DNA of 46,423 bases from Weizmannia acidilactici (GCF_008974185.1 NZ_BKZP01000027.1:1-46423), one strand, 5' to 3'; positions 1-9,127 are shown, counted from the stretch's first letter. Numbers and translations: made by a program. Notes: generated by a model not told the origin, from the letters alone.

Positions 1-457
1 GGCTTCTCCTCCTTTGACGGCGCCTGGTCACGAGCCTCAAAATGAGTGGCATCGATGGCAACTGTGTCATCCGTAATAAATCCATCGGCAATCGCTTGAG
101 TGATCACTAGTTCCTGAACTTCTTCCAAAATATTCGACTCTTCCAGCTTGGCCGTAAGCCAGGAATAAGAGGATTCAGAAGGCGTATTGTCCGATACAAG
201 AAAACCGCAGTTTAACTTGAATGCAATGTCTTCATTAAAACGTTTCACAAGATCCTTAACGGTTGGGATTCGTTCAACATAACGGACGAAAACTGAATAA
301 TCATGGCGGCATAGTTTAATTCTTCAGGTGCACCAAGATGGGACTTCTTGGTTTTATTAAGATTTATAGCTGAAATAATGGCATCGTAACGATGGGTAGG
401 TTCCATTTCGTATAATTCCTGGATGCCAAATAAACTCACTTGTCGTATAACGGTCAC
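1..457 (-). pseudogene. IS1182-family transposase, N-terminal part, frameshifted and cut by the window edge
   Basis: Reading the minus strand from the ATG at 457, the protein opens with a short N-terminus (VSLFGIQELYEMEPTHRYD) followed by LGAPEELNYAAMII. The frame is then lost near 295-305. The next frame carries on with FVRYVERIPTVKDLVKR, then FNEDIAFKLNCGFLVSDNTP and later DDTVAIDATHFEARD, which includes an early catalytic-type Asp. From memory this is the DUF772 (transposase N-terminal) layout of IS1182-type transposases in Bacillaceae. One missing T in the ATTATT run explains the shift. The gene runs off the left edge, so its C-terminus, downstream inverted repeat and target site are not visible. 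As read it is non-functional unless the shift is a sequencing error. Confidence 0.8.
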
Positions 458-580
458 AGGGAGTGTCCCTCCAGTCTTTTTTGGTTTTTTCGTTAATTAC
501 CGTTATACAAGACTTGGGGGAGGTACTTCCTTTTTTATGTTTTGAAAACCTAAGGACACAAGGGCTTGGAATTTTGAAAT

Positions 581-762
581 TCACTCAATTTGGAAGAATT
601 TTTCACATTCTGTAATATTGGAAATAAAATAAGCACAATATTCCGGGAGTGTTCCTGAATTAATTTGAAAAAGGGTGCCTAGAATAATGTGCTCGTTTAC
701 ATCATTATATCAATTTCCAGTCTCTTCGTACTAGGATTTATTTCAATATTTCGCAAACGCAT
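581..762 (-). pseudogene. Small broken gene of about 60 codons, unknown function
   Basis: From the ATG at 762, preceded by a GGAG-like site 8 to 9 bases upstream, the minus strand reads MRLRNIEINPSTKRLEID and then meets a stop at once. One base out of register, the reading continues as YNDVNEHIILGTLFQINSG and ends in CEKFFQIE at a TGA (581-583). The two halves join smoothly with a single-base shift in the ATATAATGATG stretch, which suggests a once-intact protein of about 60 residues. I do not recognise the family. It sits just upstream of the dead transposase, in a strip rich in broken genes. It could also be two chance frames. Confidence 0.35.
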
Positions 763-862
763 GTTTATCACTCCAGCAAAAAAGGACGCCAAATAAACGC
801 ATATAGCGTAAATTTAGCGCCCAGGTTATTCCGTCAAACTTGTTTATTTTTATCTTATGACA

Positions 863-1339
863 TTAATTGCACACATCTAGGGTATTAAGAAGTTCAGATA
901 AATTTTTTTCCGAGAAGACTTTAATTCCGTACTTTTTTAATAAAGCTGCCGTGACACCACTCCCATCAATTTTCTTACCAGTAAATTCACCATTGTATAT
1001 CTTGGAGCTTCCACAAGATGGACTATTCTCTTTAAGGACTACAACATTTGCATTGAGTTCTTTTACTCTTTTTAAAGCCAAGTACGCACCTTCAACAAAT
1101 TGTTCCGTAACATCCTTACCAGATTTAGTAATGACTCTTGCATTTCCGTTCAGGACATCATCTCCGTTACCACCTATAATTTCAGCAGGTTCTCTTGGTG
1201 TTAACAATCCTCCAAGCAACTCAGGGCAAACTGAAACAGCTTTTCCATTTTCAAGTAGCTCACTGATACGATTATCCAAACAATGCGAACCATCATATCT
1301 TACGTCCATACCCGCTAAACAAGCACTGACAACAATCAT
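863..1339 (-). CDS. DUF523 family protein
   Basis: The product is 158 residues and matches the DUF523 family of small cytosolic proteins of unknown biochemical role. The opening MIVVSACLAG, the RYDG block (about residue 14), CPELLGGL and the late NSPSCGS motif with conserved cysteines are family hallmarks. The start was set at 1339 because GGGAGG lies 8 to 9 bases upstream. An upstream in-frame ATG at 1372 has no such site. The C-terminal block KYGIKVFSEKN is typical of the family. The gene stands alone between decayed frames, with no operon partner, and looks intact. The conserved cysteines suggest metal binding, but that is inference. Confidence 0.85.
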   Translation of the reverse strand: MIVVSACLAGMDVRYDGSHCLDNRISELLENGKAVSVCPELLGGLLTPREPAEIIGGNGDDVLNGNARVITKSGKDVTEQFVEGAYLALKRVKELNANVVVLKENSPSCGSSKIYNGEFTGKKIDGSGVTAALLKKYGIKVFSEKNLSELLNTLDVCN

Positions 1340-1531
1340 CCACTCTTCCCTCCCTGTATAATCACGATCCAATTATTATCCAGATTCCTATTTATAACTA
1401 TACTATTTTTTGTAATAATAATTCAACTTACCAACAAGATTAAATGTTTCGGATTTATTTACTCTAAATCTTAGATTCTGATGCTTTCATAGCGTTCTCC
1501 TTCATATTTCGCGGTTTGCTCGTACTGCGAA

Positions 1532-1893
1532 CTAAATTTCTCCTCTAACACACTTCCTGAAAGTTTCAAATATAACACTGTAATTTTTTCTTCTCATCTT
1601 TTTGTTCGTCACTTCCACACTTAGGACAAAATGTCGGTAATATTGATTTACATCATCAAAGGAGACTTGATATTCAAATAACGGCAGCTGCTTTTTAAAG
1701 TCTTCATTGTTTTCGCTCTCCTTCAAGGTTTCGGTCTTCACTAACTTTAAATTCACTGGTTATAAACGGAGACTCATACCTTTCTGGAATAAACGCTCAC
1801 TTTGACTCATCTTCAATTTTTCTATATCTTTGATTAGCTGTCCAACTGTCGTTTTTTCACTCCATTCTGTAACAGTTTCGGATCGCCTTAAAC
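1532..1893 (-). pseudogene. Unrecognised reading frame interrupted by one stop codon
   Basis: One minus-strand frame is open from about 1893 down to the stop at 1532 except for a single TAA at 1760-1762. The upstream part contains EWSEKTTVGQLIKDIEKLK and the downstream part LPLFEYQVSFDDVNQYY and a basic stretch NKKMRRKNYSVIF. The 74-codon part after the stop could start at a GTG (1756), but it has no convincing ribosome site. I recognise no family. The charged, helical character and the position among mobile-element debris suggest the tail of a larger lost gene. It may also be non-coding. Confidence 0.3.
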
Positions 1894-1995
1894 ATAGTTC
1901 TTAATACAATTTTAAAATTTTCCATGTTTAGCTATTTCGTACTTTTGTTTTTCAGAATATCATGTACTATCTTGTGAACAAGGTGGTGAGGTTAA

Positions 1996-2187
1996 TTGTA
2001 TATTAGACCAATAGTTTGTCGGCCAAAATATGTGATTCGAAATCGTTTTTTCCCTCGTGTCCAACCTATTATCCACCCATTAGTAGAAGTTAATCGTGTA
2101 AACGTCTTTACTGTTCCTAGACACTTTGTTAGACCTGTAAGAAGAAATGTTGTTACGTATAATCATTGTCCTAGACGTTATTGGTGA
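1996..2187 (+). CDS. CotD-like spore coat protein
   Basis: The product is 63 residues, rich in Arg, Pro, Val and Tyr. It opens MYIRPIVCRPKYVIRNRFFP and continues with PIIHPLVEVNRVNVF and PVRRNVVTYNHCPR. The order of Cys/Pro, His-Pro and Asn-Val-Asn blocks resembles the CotD family of inner coat proteins, to which the gene at 17076-17324 clearly belongs. The start is a TTG with a GGTGGTGAGG ribosome site directly upstream. No ATG is available. Expression in the mother cell during sporulation is expected from the family, but I could not define a promoter. It is followed by another small sporulation gene. Confidence 0.7.
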   Translation: MYIRPIVCRPKYVIRNRFFPRVQPIIHPLVEVNRVNVFTVPRHFVRPVRRNVVTYNHCPRRYW

Positions 2188-2312
2188 TTTTCAATAAATG
2201 AAGCACTTTCTATTCTACTACACTTGCCCTTTTTCAAAGTAATTCCATGCTTTGCCCTTTCTCTTACGCCAAAACCGCATATTTTATAATATCTCCCGCA
2301 AAGAAGGTGATC

Positions 2313-2423
2313 ATGATGTCAGATGGCGGATATGGCCACGGTTTTAATTTTGCTTTAATTGTAGTTCTGTTTATCCTACTGATTATTGTGGGAACATCTT
2401 ACATGAGTGGCTACGGATACTAA
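2313..2423 (+). CDS. YjcZ-family sporulation peptide
   Basis: The product is a 36-residue peptide starting [20 protein letters not shown] and ending in [11 protein letters not shown] Gly/Tyr/His-rich N-terminus, one hydrophobic segment (about residues 13 to 29) and a short polar tail are the signature of the YjcZ-type sporulation peptides common in Bacillaceae. They are probably membrane-inserted in the developing spore. Two adjacent ATG codons (2313, 2316) follow a GAAGGTGATC ribosome site. The intrinsic terminator at 2502-2527 closes the unit. The gene is too short for most automatic calls. Confidence 0.85.
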   Translation: MMSDGGYGHGFNFALIVVLFILLIIVGTSYMSGYGY

Positions 2424-2501
2424 TCTTATAAAGATTAATTAGCCAACAACCTAACAGAGAAAATTAAATATTAAACCCTCCGTTCGGTTCACCTTTTTTA
2501 C

Positions 2502-2527
2502 TGAAGCGTAAAATTCGCTTCTTTTTT
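2502..2527 (+). terminator. Intrinsic terminator after the YjcZ-type gene
   Basis: GAAGCG pairs with CGCTTC around a short AT-rich loop and is followed by TTTTTT. It lies 80 bases after the YjcZ-type stop codon. Confidence 0.6.
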
Positions 2528-2796
2528 CTTATTTGCAACAATACCCTTTTATACTTGCAGTTCTCCCTATTAACTAAAAGTTAACAAGACATTTCAAAAA
2601 AAGGAGCAAATAATCAGTGTAGCCTGAATCATTCATTGATTATAATTTGTATCTCCATCAACAATACACATTCAAATAGTTAATTTCAGGTCAGGTTTAA
2701 TTCATACAGATGAATAATCTCCAGGTCGCTTTTTTCCAAAACGCCCGTGTATAACCAGTAATGACATACAGCCATTCAATCAGCATCAGTCGTTCA
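2528..2796. other. AT-rich intergenic stretch without a gene
   Basis: I see no open frame with a ribosome site and no RNA structure here. The right part may hold unrecognisable 5' remains of the integrase that becomes readable at 2797. Confidence 0.5.
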
Positions 2797-3338
2797 ACCG
2801 GGATAAGAAAAGGCGAGGCCGCCGCTATGTAATGGACTGATGTCGATTTGAAAAATGGAACAATCAGCATTAACAAAACATTAGACTTTCAAGCAAAATC
2901 AAAAGAAGAGCCGTTTGGAGATCCAAAGACGTACAATTCCAAAAGAATGATTACGATCGGCAAAGGTCTGATCAACGATTTAACCTTCCATAAGAAATAT
3001 CAAAACCAAAATAAACTTGCCCTGAATGAAATTTATCACCATGATCTAAACCCTTGCACTGCCGAAATGACGGTCATTTTATGCTGAAATCGAACCTTTT
3101 AAATGCATTATCACGGATATTAAAAAGGGCCGGGCTCCCTCCCCTTCCGATCCATTCTTTACGGCACACTCATGCAGTGCTGCAGCTCGAGGCCTGCGCT
3201 GATTTGAAGCATGTGCAGGAACGACTGGGACACGGAAGCATACAAATTACCGCCGATGTGTACGGCCATATATCGAAGAAAATCGAGAGAGAAAAAATGA
3301 ACAGATTTGAGGACTATTACAACCGCAGCAAAAACTGA
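2797..3338 (+). pseudogene. Tyrosine recombinase (phage/ICE-type integrase), degraded
   Basis: The readable part begins with the box containing the first catalytic Arg (TGIRKGEA), followed within five codons by an in-frame TAA (2830-2832). It then runs WTDVDLKNGTISINKTLD until the frame is lost near 3055-3085. The next frame gives the second box HSLRHTHAVLQ (HxxR), then LGHGSIQITADVYGHIS, which holds the last His and the nucleophile Tyr. These are the catalytic residues of tyrosine integrases of low-G+C Gram-positive elements. The N-terminal arm-binding and core-binding domains are missing. With one stop, one frameshift and a missing 5' half it cannot be active. It ends about 110 bases from the glnA stop, so an element may once have been inserted at the glnA terminator. 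Confidence 0.85.
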
Positions 3339-3343
3339 AATTT

Positions 3344-3403
3344 TTTTGGTCAAATTTTGGCCATAAGCTTATTGACGCATTTCAAAAATGGATTTGACCA
3401 AAA
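3344..3403. repeat. Inverted repeat behind the dead integrase
   Basis: TTTTGGTCAAAT (3344-3355) is repeated exactly in inverted form as ATTTGACCAAAA (3392-3403) with 36 bases between. Similar GACCAAA repeats occur next to integrase genes of Gram-positive elements, so this may be a remnant of an attachment or arm site. A transcription terminator for the integrase is the alternative. Confidence 0.5.
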
Positions 3404-3405
3404 TG

Positions 3406-3441
3406 TAAAAACCCCTCAAAGCCTTGCGCTTCAAGGGGTTA
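3406..3441 (-). terminator. glnA terminator
   Basis: On the minus strand AACCCCTTGAAGC and GCTTTGAGGGGTT form a stem of about 12 pairs. It is followed by TTTTTAC and begins 8 bases after the glnA stop. Confidence 0.85.
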
Positions 3442-3447
3442 CCTCTA

Positions 3448-4785
3448 TTAATACATTTCGATGTACTGGTCGCGTTCCCATTGGTGCACTTGTGTGCGGA
3501 ACATATCCCATTCAATCTCTTTTGCTTCCAGGAAGTGTTCGAGAATGTGGTCGCCAAGGGCTTCTGTCATCACTTCGTCGGATTTTAAGTTTTCAAGCGC
3601 CTGGAGCAGGGTTCCAGGAAGATCGATGATGCCAGCTTCTTCCCGTTCTTCTTTTGTCATAACATAAATATTGCGGTCAACCGGTGCAGGCGCCTGCAGT
3701 TTGTTTTTGATGCCGTCGAGCCCTGCTTTTAACAGCACAGCCATTGCCAAGTAAGGGTTGGCGGACGGGTCAACACTGCGTACTTCAACGCGTGTGCTTA
3801 AACCTCGGGAAGCCGGGATGCGCATGAGCGGGCTGCGGTTGCGTGCGGACCAAGCCACATAACAAGGGGCTTCATAACCAGGCACAAGCCGTTTATAAGA
3901 GTTTACAGTCGGGTTTGTGACAGCCGTGAAATTCGGTGCGTGCTTCATAATGCCGGCGATGAACTGGTAAGCTGTTTCGCTCAACTGCAGTTTTTCTTCA
4001 CCCGGATCATAGAATGCATTTTCTTTCCCTTTAAAGAGCGAAAGGTTTGAGTGCATGCCGGAGCCGTTCACGCCGAACAGCGGTTTTGGCATGAATGTCG
4101 CATGCAGGCCGTGTTTGCGGGCGATTGTTTTTACCACAAGTTTAAATGTTTGGATATTATCACAGGCCGTTACGGCGTCGGCATATTTAAAGTCGATTTC
4201 ATGCTGGCCAGGCGCCACTTCATGGTGGGAAGCTTCGATTTCAAAGCCCATTTCTTCCAGTTCCAGCACGATATCACGGCGGCAGTTTTCACCGAGGTCC
4301 GTCGGAGCGAGGTCAAAATAACCGCCATTATCATTCAGCTCGAGCGTAGGCTCATTTTTTTCATTCAGCTTAAAGAGGAAGAATTCCGGTTCAGGCCCAA
4401 GGTTAAATTGGGTATATCCAAGATCTTCCATTTCCTTCAAAACACGTTTCAAGTTATTGCGCGGATCGCCTGCAAACGGTGTGCCATCAGGATTGTAAAT
4501 ATCACAGATCAGGCGGGCAACTTTTCCTTTTTCGGCTGTCCAAGGGAAAATAACCCATGTATTATAATCCGGATATAAGTACATGTCGGACTCTTCAATC
4601 CGCACAAATCCTTCAATAGAAGATCCATCAAACATGATTTTATTGTCAAGCGCTTTTTCTAGCTGGCTGAGCGGGATTTCAACGTTTTTGATCGTCCCTA
4701 AAATGTCCGTAAACTGCAGGCGGATAAATTTTACATTTTGCTCTTTAGCATCTTTAAGAATCTCTTCGCGTGTAAACTTTGGCAT
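3448..4785 (-). CDS. glnA: Glutamine synthetase, type I-alpha
   Basis: This 445-residue cytosolic dodecamer makes glutamine from glutamate, ammonia and ATP. Visible family marks are the N-terminal block with [10 protein letters not shown] and Arg62 (VRIEES), the NGSGMH metal/ATP region, the Glu flap [10 protein letters not shown] with Glu304, [10 protein letters not shown] and the NPYLA helix. Arg62 is the residue used for feedback control by glutamine and AMP in the Bacillus enzyme, and there is no adenylylation-type extension. The start is the ATG after GGGAGGAA, 8 bases upstream. It is the second gene of glnR-glnA, 67 bases after glnR. The GlnR sites upstream of glnR should shut the operon down when glutamine is plentiful, since feedback-inhibited GlnA activates GlnR. 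Confidence 0.98.
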   Translation of the reverse strand: MPKFTREEILKDAKEQNVKFIRLQFTDILGTIKNVEIPLSQLEKALDNKIMFDGSSIEGFVRIEESDMYLYPDYNTWVIFPWTAEKGKVARLICDIYNPDGTPFAGDPRNNLKRVLKEMEDLGYTQFNLGPEPEFFLFKLNEKNEPTLELNDNGGYFDLAPTDLGENCRRDIVLELEEMGFEIEASHHEVAPGQHEIDFKYADAVTACDNIQTFKLVVKTIARKHGLHATFMPKPLFGVNGSGMHSNLSLFKGKENAFYDPGEEKLQLSETAYQFIAGIMKHAPNFTAVTNPTVNSYKRLVPGYEAPCYVAWSARNRSPLMRIPASRGLSTRVEVRSVDPSANPYLAMAVLLKAGLDGIKNKLQAPAPVDRNIYVMTKEEREEAGIIDLPGTLLQALENLKSDEVMTEALGDHILEHFLEAKEIEWDMFRTQVHQWERDQYIEMY

Positions 4786-4852
4786 GAACAGTATTCCTCC
4801 CTTTATGCTTTAAAAATATATATCTAAGCTATAAAACTAGCTTCTAAACGAA

Positions 4853-5248
4853 TTAATGAAAGAACCTCGATGCATCCGCCAGCCTGTAGCTCGGGCTTTG
4901 GAATCGGCCGGCCTGCAACAGTTCCTGGCGCAACCGCTTGCGGATTTCTTCGTCTGACACCTCATTTTTTACAAGGACCGGTTGAGGACCCGCTGCATGA
5001 TGATCTTTCATTAGAAAGATTTTTTTGATGCCCGCGATGTTGATCCCCTGGTCCAGCAAATCTTTAATATCCAGAAGACGGTCGACATCGTTCAGCGAAT
5101 AAAGGCGGCGGTTCCCTTCTGTTCTTGCAGGAGAAATGAGATCGTGTTCTTCGTAATAGCGGATTTGCCGGGCCGATAAATCCGTTAATTTCATGACGGT
5201 TCCGATCGGCAAAAGCGGCATCGAGCGCCGTATTTCTTTTCGACCCAT
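4853..5248 (-). CDS. glnR: MerR-family nitrogen repressor GlnR
   Basis: The protein has 131 residues. The winged-helix N-terminus reads IRRSMPLLPIGTVMKLTDLS, followed by ARQIRYYEEHDLI and TEGNRRLYS, which is the MerR DNA-binding fold. A helical dimerisation part with DLLDQGINIAGIKKIF follows. The C-terminal tail ending in DASRFFH is the short autoinhibitory segment through which feedback-inhibited glutamine synthetase acts in B. subtilis. GlnR represses glnRA and other nitrogen genes when nitrogen is abundant. The start ATG lies about 9 bases after GGAGAG. Two operators sit in its own promoter, as expected for autorepression. Confidence 0.97.
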   Translation of the reverse strand: MGRKEIRRSMPLLPIGTVMKLTDLSARQIRYYEEHDLISPARTEGNRRLYSLNDVDRLLDIKDLLDQGINIAGIKKIFLMKDHHAAGPQPVLVKNEVSDEEIRKRLRQELLQAGRFQSPSYRLADASRFFH

Positions 5249-5276
5249 ATCGAACTCTCCTTTTCTTTATATTCCC

Positions 5277-5305
5277 ACTATATTCGATGTAAGTTTTTTT
5301 GTCAA
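5277..5305 (-). promoter_or_regulatory. SigA promoter of glnRA
   Basis: On the minus strand TTGACA (5305-5300) and TATAGT (5282-5277) are separated by 17 bases. The -35 box lies inside the proximal GlnR operator, so bound repressor should exclude RNA polymerase. Confidence 0.85.
5288..5304. promoter_or_regulatory. GlnR operator, promoter-proximal
   Basis: TGTAAGTTTTTTTGTCA fits the GlnR/TnrA consensus TGTNA-N7-TNACA with one mismatch and covers the -35 box of glnRA. Confidence 0.75.
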
Positions 5306-5310
5306 TATAA

Positions 5311-5327
5311 TGTTATAATATCTTACA
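5311..5327. promoter_or_regulatory. GlnR operator, upstream
   Basis: TGTTATAATATCTTACA matches TGTNA-N7-TNACA on every fixed position. The centre-to-centre distance to the proximal site is 23 bases, or about two helical turns, which suits cooperative binding of two dimers as known for the B. subtilis glnRA promoter. Confidence 0.8.
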
Positions 5328-5362
5328 TATTTTTTCGTGAAATTTTTTTGTCTATAAGAATA

Positions 5363-8300
5363 TCATGCCAACTTTTTGCGGATTTCAACCCATTCATCCA
5401 CGTCCACACTTTCCTTGAGTGCTTCAAGTCTGGCAGCAAATTGCTCGTTGATGTCAAGTTTCGCTTCTGAGATCATCCGGCTGAATTCCCGTTCCAGCCA
5501 GGCGCGGAATGACGCGGAAAGCTTTTCCCCCTGCACTTCCAAATAATTTTGTGCAAGTGGTTCGAACATCGCCTGCAGTTCATCCTGCATGTCCGCTTTC
5601 TCGTTTTTCTCGAAAAAAGATTTTGCATTTTTAAAATGGCGGAATGTTTTTTCAAGCGGCTTTAAATCCGCTTCATGGAAAGCGGGCAGAAATTCCGGCG
5701 TTTCGTGTGCTGCCGCTTCAAATGCGCTGATTGATAAATCATCAAGCAGATTTTTTATCTGCACATTCCATTCCTGATTTATGGAAGCGATCAACTGTTT
5801 ACAGTGCGCTTCAAGCCGGACGGTTGTTGCCCGCATTTCCTGCGCGAGGTCATAGCCGAGCGATCCCGCAAGTTCCACCAATGCCCCCCGCAGATCCCTG
5901 GATGATTTAATGACAGCCGGATTAAACGCTTCTTTGAAAAAATCAGGGAAGCGGTAAAATACGCGCTGTTTTACATAATACAGCAGTTCTTTCTGTTCCT
6001 GCGCGGCACTTTCAAGAAGCACAGACGGATTTGTTTCCTCAAGCAGGGCGGCTGCCTGTTGGCTTAATTGCTTCAGCTGTTCCCGCTTCACTTTTTTCAT
6101 TTCCTTTGATTCATTTGCATCCGCAATGACGGCATCCACCATCTGTAGCCCGCGGTCCAATTCACTTTGCGCGGACAGAAGCACCATATTCAGCAGTTCG
6201 CGGTCCAAAAATTGGCGGAAGCCGGCTTCAAACGCCGGAAGCTGCGATTTTTCCGGCTGCCCCTCGAGTGCAAGGAGGCTTGAGACGCCGTAAAGACGCG
6301 GGTTGCGTATACCGAAATGCAGAAGTTGGCTTTCAACATAGGCCATCACTTCTTTATATTCTTCACCGGAAGATGCCAGATCAATCGCGTTCACGATAAA
6401 AAACATCTTATCCAGTTCAAAAGCATCTTTTACGCGCCCGAGCTGAATCAAAAATTCCCTGTCCGCCCGCGCAAACGCATGGTTGTAATAGGTAACAAAG
6501 AAGACGGCATCCGAATCTTTGATATATTCAAACGCCACACCGGTATGCCGCACATTGATCGAATCGGCCCCGGGCGTGTCGACAAGAGTGATGCCCATGC
6601 TTGTAAGCGGGCAGTCGTAATATAAATCGATCGATTCCACAAAGCATGATTGTGCTTCATTTGCGACAAACTGCCGGAATGTTTCCATGCCGGTTTTAAG
6701 TTTCATCCCCAATTGCGTCTGGAAACGCGTGTAACCTTTTCGGAAAGCATGCAAAAAAGACAAGTGGACTTTTTCTTTCGCCTTTTCCGTTTTGGAGGGC
6801 CATATTTTATCGATTTGCACGAGCGCCTCATCGAAAGAATTACAGCTTAGTTCGAAAACGGAAAGCGATTTTTGCAGGTCTTCAAGCATTTGCGCTTCCG
6901 TTTTCAGCTGGACGGCTGCCGTGCCGTGCGGGTGTTCTGCTTCCGGCGGGCAGATCCGGCAGATCGCGGCTGTCGTCGGGTTCGGCGAAACAGGCAGCGT
7001 TTTTTCGCCGATCAGCGCGTTGGCAAAAGATGATTTCCCGGCGCTGAAGGCCCCGAACAACGCGACGGTATAGCGCCGGTGTTTGAGACGCATGCTCTTG
7101 TTCCGTAGGTTTTCTGTATACCGTTTAAATCCTTGCTTGTTCCCAAGCAGGTCAATTGCTTGTTCCATTTTGGCGAGCACCGTATCCGAAGGCAAAACTG
7201 CGGCCTGTTCCCAGGATTCTGAAACTGTTTTTCCAGCCCCCGTCCCTGAGCCGGCCGCCGTTTCCGCTTCCCGTTCCCCACGGTAGACCCGGTAATGCGT
7301 TTTCTCCTGTCCCCATTCCTGTTCGATTTCGGCGAGCAGTTGCTCAGGATGGAGGGCCGGGGCATTCAGGCTGTTACGTTTTTCCGCCAGTTCCATTTTT
7401 ATTTTTTCAAGGCCGCGGTATGCGTCCGCCAGTTCCCTTAAAGGCGCGGCCTCGCGGCGGAGTTTTTCGAGCTGTTCCGCCGTTTCCTTCCCGGCTTCTT
7501 CCAGCACACGCGCCTGCCAATTCTCCCATGCTTTGCGGGCCAAACGTTTGATTTGTTCGGAAACATTGTCGCAATAATGAAGGATGGCATCACCGGTGAT
7601 GCGTGCGCCTTCCTTCACCTGCCCGGCAAGCAGCGTTTCGCTGAAATCCGCGGACAATGCCGAAGCCTCTTGTTCAAATGGGTGCGACCGGGCAAGGCCG
7701 AGCGTTTTTAAGGCACTTTGCGCAAGCGAACGGAGATGCCAGTCGATTTGTGCTTCCACACTGCTTTTGAGCGCGGCGTAAAAATCCTGGAGACGCTGTT
7801 TCCTCACTTCTTCCCTTTTTTTCTTTTTCGCAAAAAAACCAACCTGGAAATCTTTTTGCATGCTTTCCAAATACAGTCTCGCCTTTTCCCTCGTTTCAAA
7901 CGGCATTAAATACGCGTTTTGCAAAAGCGCCTGAAGCGAACGATGTGCATCTGCCTCCCATTTTTCAAGGCGCGAGGACAGCGCCCTTTCTTCTTCTAGC
8001 CACCGCTGTTCGGCTTGGAACGTCTTTTCTTTATCCATATCCGGATATTTTTCCGCCACCGCTACATATTTTTCTTTTTGCTGCATCACCTGCTCTTCAA
8101 GCCATACAGCATGTTCCGCTTCGAGGACGCGCAAAGATGCTTCAACAGATCGTTCAAGCCGCGCATCTTTTTCGGAAACGGCGCGGCTGATCAGCTCCTT
8201 CAGCTCCCCGAACCCGTTATGCGGATGGCGGAGGTCTTTTAATGACGTGTAAAAAATGCCGCGCGGGTGCACATGCCATGAAGCAAATGCGTTTTCAACC

Positions 8301-8956
8301 CCCTTCCGGAAAGATGAAAACGGCAGCTCTTCTTCGCGGTGCTTGTCAATCTGGTTGACAATAAGGTAAAGCTCAAGGCCGTGATCGAGCAGTTCTTTTG
8401 TAAATGTAAAATTCAGCTCGGACTGGACATGGTTGTAGTCCATGACGTAAAAGACGAGATCGGCCAAATAGATCGCGGACTCGGTGGCGATGCGGTGGGC
8501 ATCATCCGTTGAATCGACACCGGGCGTATCCATCACCGTCAGCCCTTTTGGCAAGTTTGAATCCGGCATGCTTATTTCGATTTCTTTGATATGCCCTTTT
8601 TTGCAATAATTTTTAACCACTTTAAAGTCATAAGGCGCGTGAAAAAACAGGGGCGCTTCCCCTTTTTCGTAAACAATGGCGTAGTCTTCCGCACCACTTT
8701 TTATTTTTACCAAATTGGCGCTTGTCGGAATCGGACTGGACGGCAATACGCGGCTGCCCAATAAAGCGTTGATCATCGTGGACTTGCCGGAGGAAAAATG
8801 TCCGCAAAACGCAATATAGAAGTCCTGCTGGCGCACTTTTTTCAACAGGCTTTTCGCTTTCTCCGCCCTATCTATATCCCCGTTTTGCCGAAAATGTTCA
8901 ATTAAACCTAAAATGCGTGCTATTATCCCTTTGTTCCTCTCCTGTAGTTTGACCAT
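5363..8956 (-). CDS. dynA: Bacterial dynamin-like protein with two GTPase heads
   Basis: At 1197 residues this matches B. subtilis DynA (YpbR), an internal fusion of two dynamins that tethers and fuses membranes and protects cells against phage and pore formers. The first GTPase head has its P-loop GHFSSGKST at residues 52-60, then DTPGVDS and NQID. A long helical stalk follows, rich in Lys, Glu and Leu. The second head, near residue 640, has GAFSAGKSS, later DTPGAD and NAID. Another helical part follows with no transmembrane segment, so membrane contact is probably through a paddle-like loop. The linker before the second head carries a Gly/Ala/Glu-rich stretch. The start is an ATG after GGGGAG. 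It stands alone, downstream of nothing on its strand and divergent from the small gene at 9128. Confidence 0.93.
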   Translation of the reverse strand: MVKLQERNKGIIARILGLIEHFRQNGDIDRAEKAKSLLKKVRQQDFYIAFCGHFSSGKSTMINALLGSRVLPSSPIPTSANLVKIKSGAEDYAIVYEKGEAPLFFHAPYDFKVVKNYCKKGHIKEIEISMPDSNLPKGLTVMDTPGVDSTDDAHRIATESAIYLADLVFYVMDYNHVQSELNFTFTKELLDHGLELYLIVNQIDKHREEELPFSSFRKGVENAFASWHVHPRGIFYTSLKDLRHPHNGFGELKELISRAVSEKDARLERSVEASLRVLEAEHAVWLEEQVMQQKEKYVAVAEKYPDMDKEKTFQAEQRWLEEERALSSRLEKWEADAHRSLQALLQNAYLMPFETREKARLYLESMQKDFQVGFFAKKKKREEVRKQRLQDFYAALKSSVEAQIDWHLRSLAQSALKTLGLARSHPFEQEASALSADFSETLLAGQVKEGARITGDAILHYCDNVSEQIKRLARKAWENWQARVLEEAGKETAEQLEKLRREAAPLRELADAYRGLEKIKMELAEKRNSLNAPALHPEQLLAEIEQEWGQEKTHYRVYRGEREAETAAGSGTGAGKTVSESWEQAAVLPSDTVLAKMEQAIDLLGNKQGFKRYTENLRNKSMRLKHRRYTVALFGAFSAGKSSFANALIGEKTLPVSPNPTTAAICRICPPEAEHPHGTAAVQLKTEAQMLEDLQKSLSVFELSCNSFDEALVQIDKIWPSKTEKAKEKVHLSFLHAFRKGYTRFQTQLGMKLKTGMETFRQFVANEAQSCFVESIDLYYDCPLTSMGITLVDTPGADSINVRHTGVAFEYIKDSDAVFFVTYYNHAFARADREFLIQLGRVKDAFELDKMFFIVNAIDLASSGEEYKEVMAYVESQLLHFGIRNPRLYGVSSLLALEGQPEKSQLPAFEAGFRQFLDRELLNMVLLSAQSELDRGLQMVDAVIADANESKEMKKVKREQLKQLSQQAAALLEETNPSVLLESAAQEQKELLYYVKQRVFYRFPDFFKEAFNPAVIKSSRDLRGALVELAGSLGYDLAQEMRATTVRLEAHCKQLIASINQEWNVQIKNLLDDLSISAFEAAAHETPEFLPAFHEADLKPLEKTFRHFKNAKSFFEKNEKADMQDELQAMFEPLAQNYLEVQGEKLSASFRAWLEREFSRMISEAKLDINEQFAARLEALKESVDVDEWVEIRKKLA

Positions 8957-9127
8957 ATTTCCATACTCCCCTAGTTTTCGTGATAGCTTTATTTTAACGA
9001 ATTTTTCGCCTTATTCATACTATATTAAACTAATTTTTTGCTCCGTACGAAAAATCAAGAGACGATGCGGGTAATGATCCAGAAAAAAAGCCATAATATA
9101 GGGGGAAAGATCGGGAGGTGATCGCAA

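Noticed and set aside
867-1361. 164-codon plus-strand frame opposite the DUF523 gene
   Set aside because: It mirrors the real gene, has Ser/Leu-rich shadow composition and no ribosome site.
4051-4578. 175-codon plus-strand frame inside glnA
   Set aside because: It is antisense to a strongly conserved enzyme. No start signal and no family resemblance.
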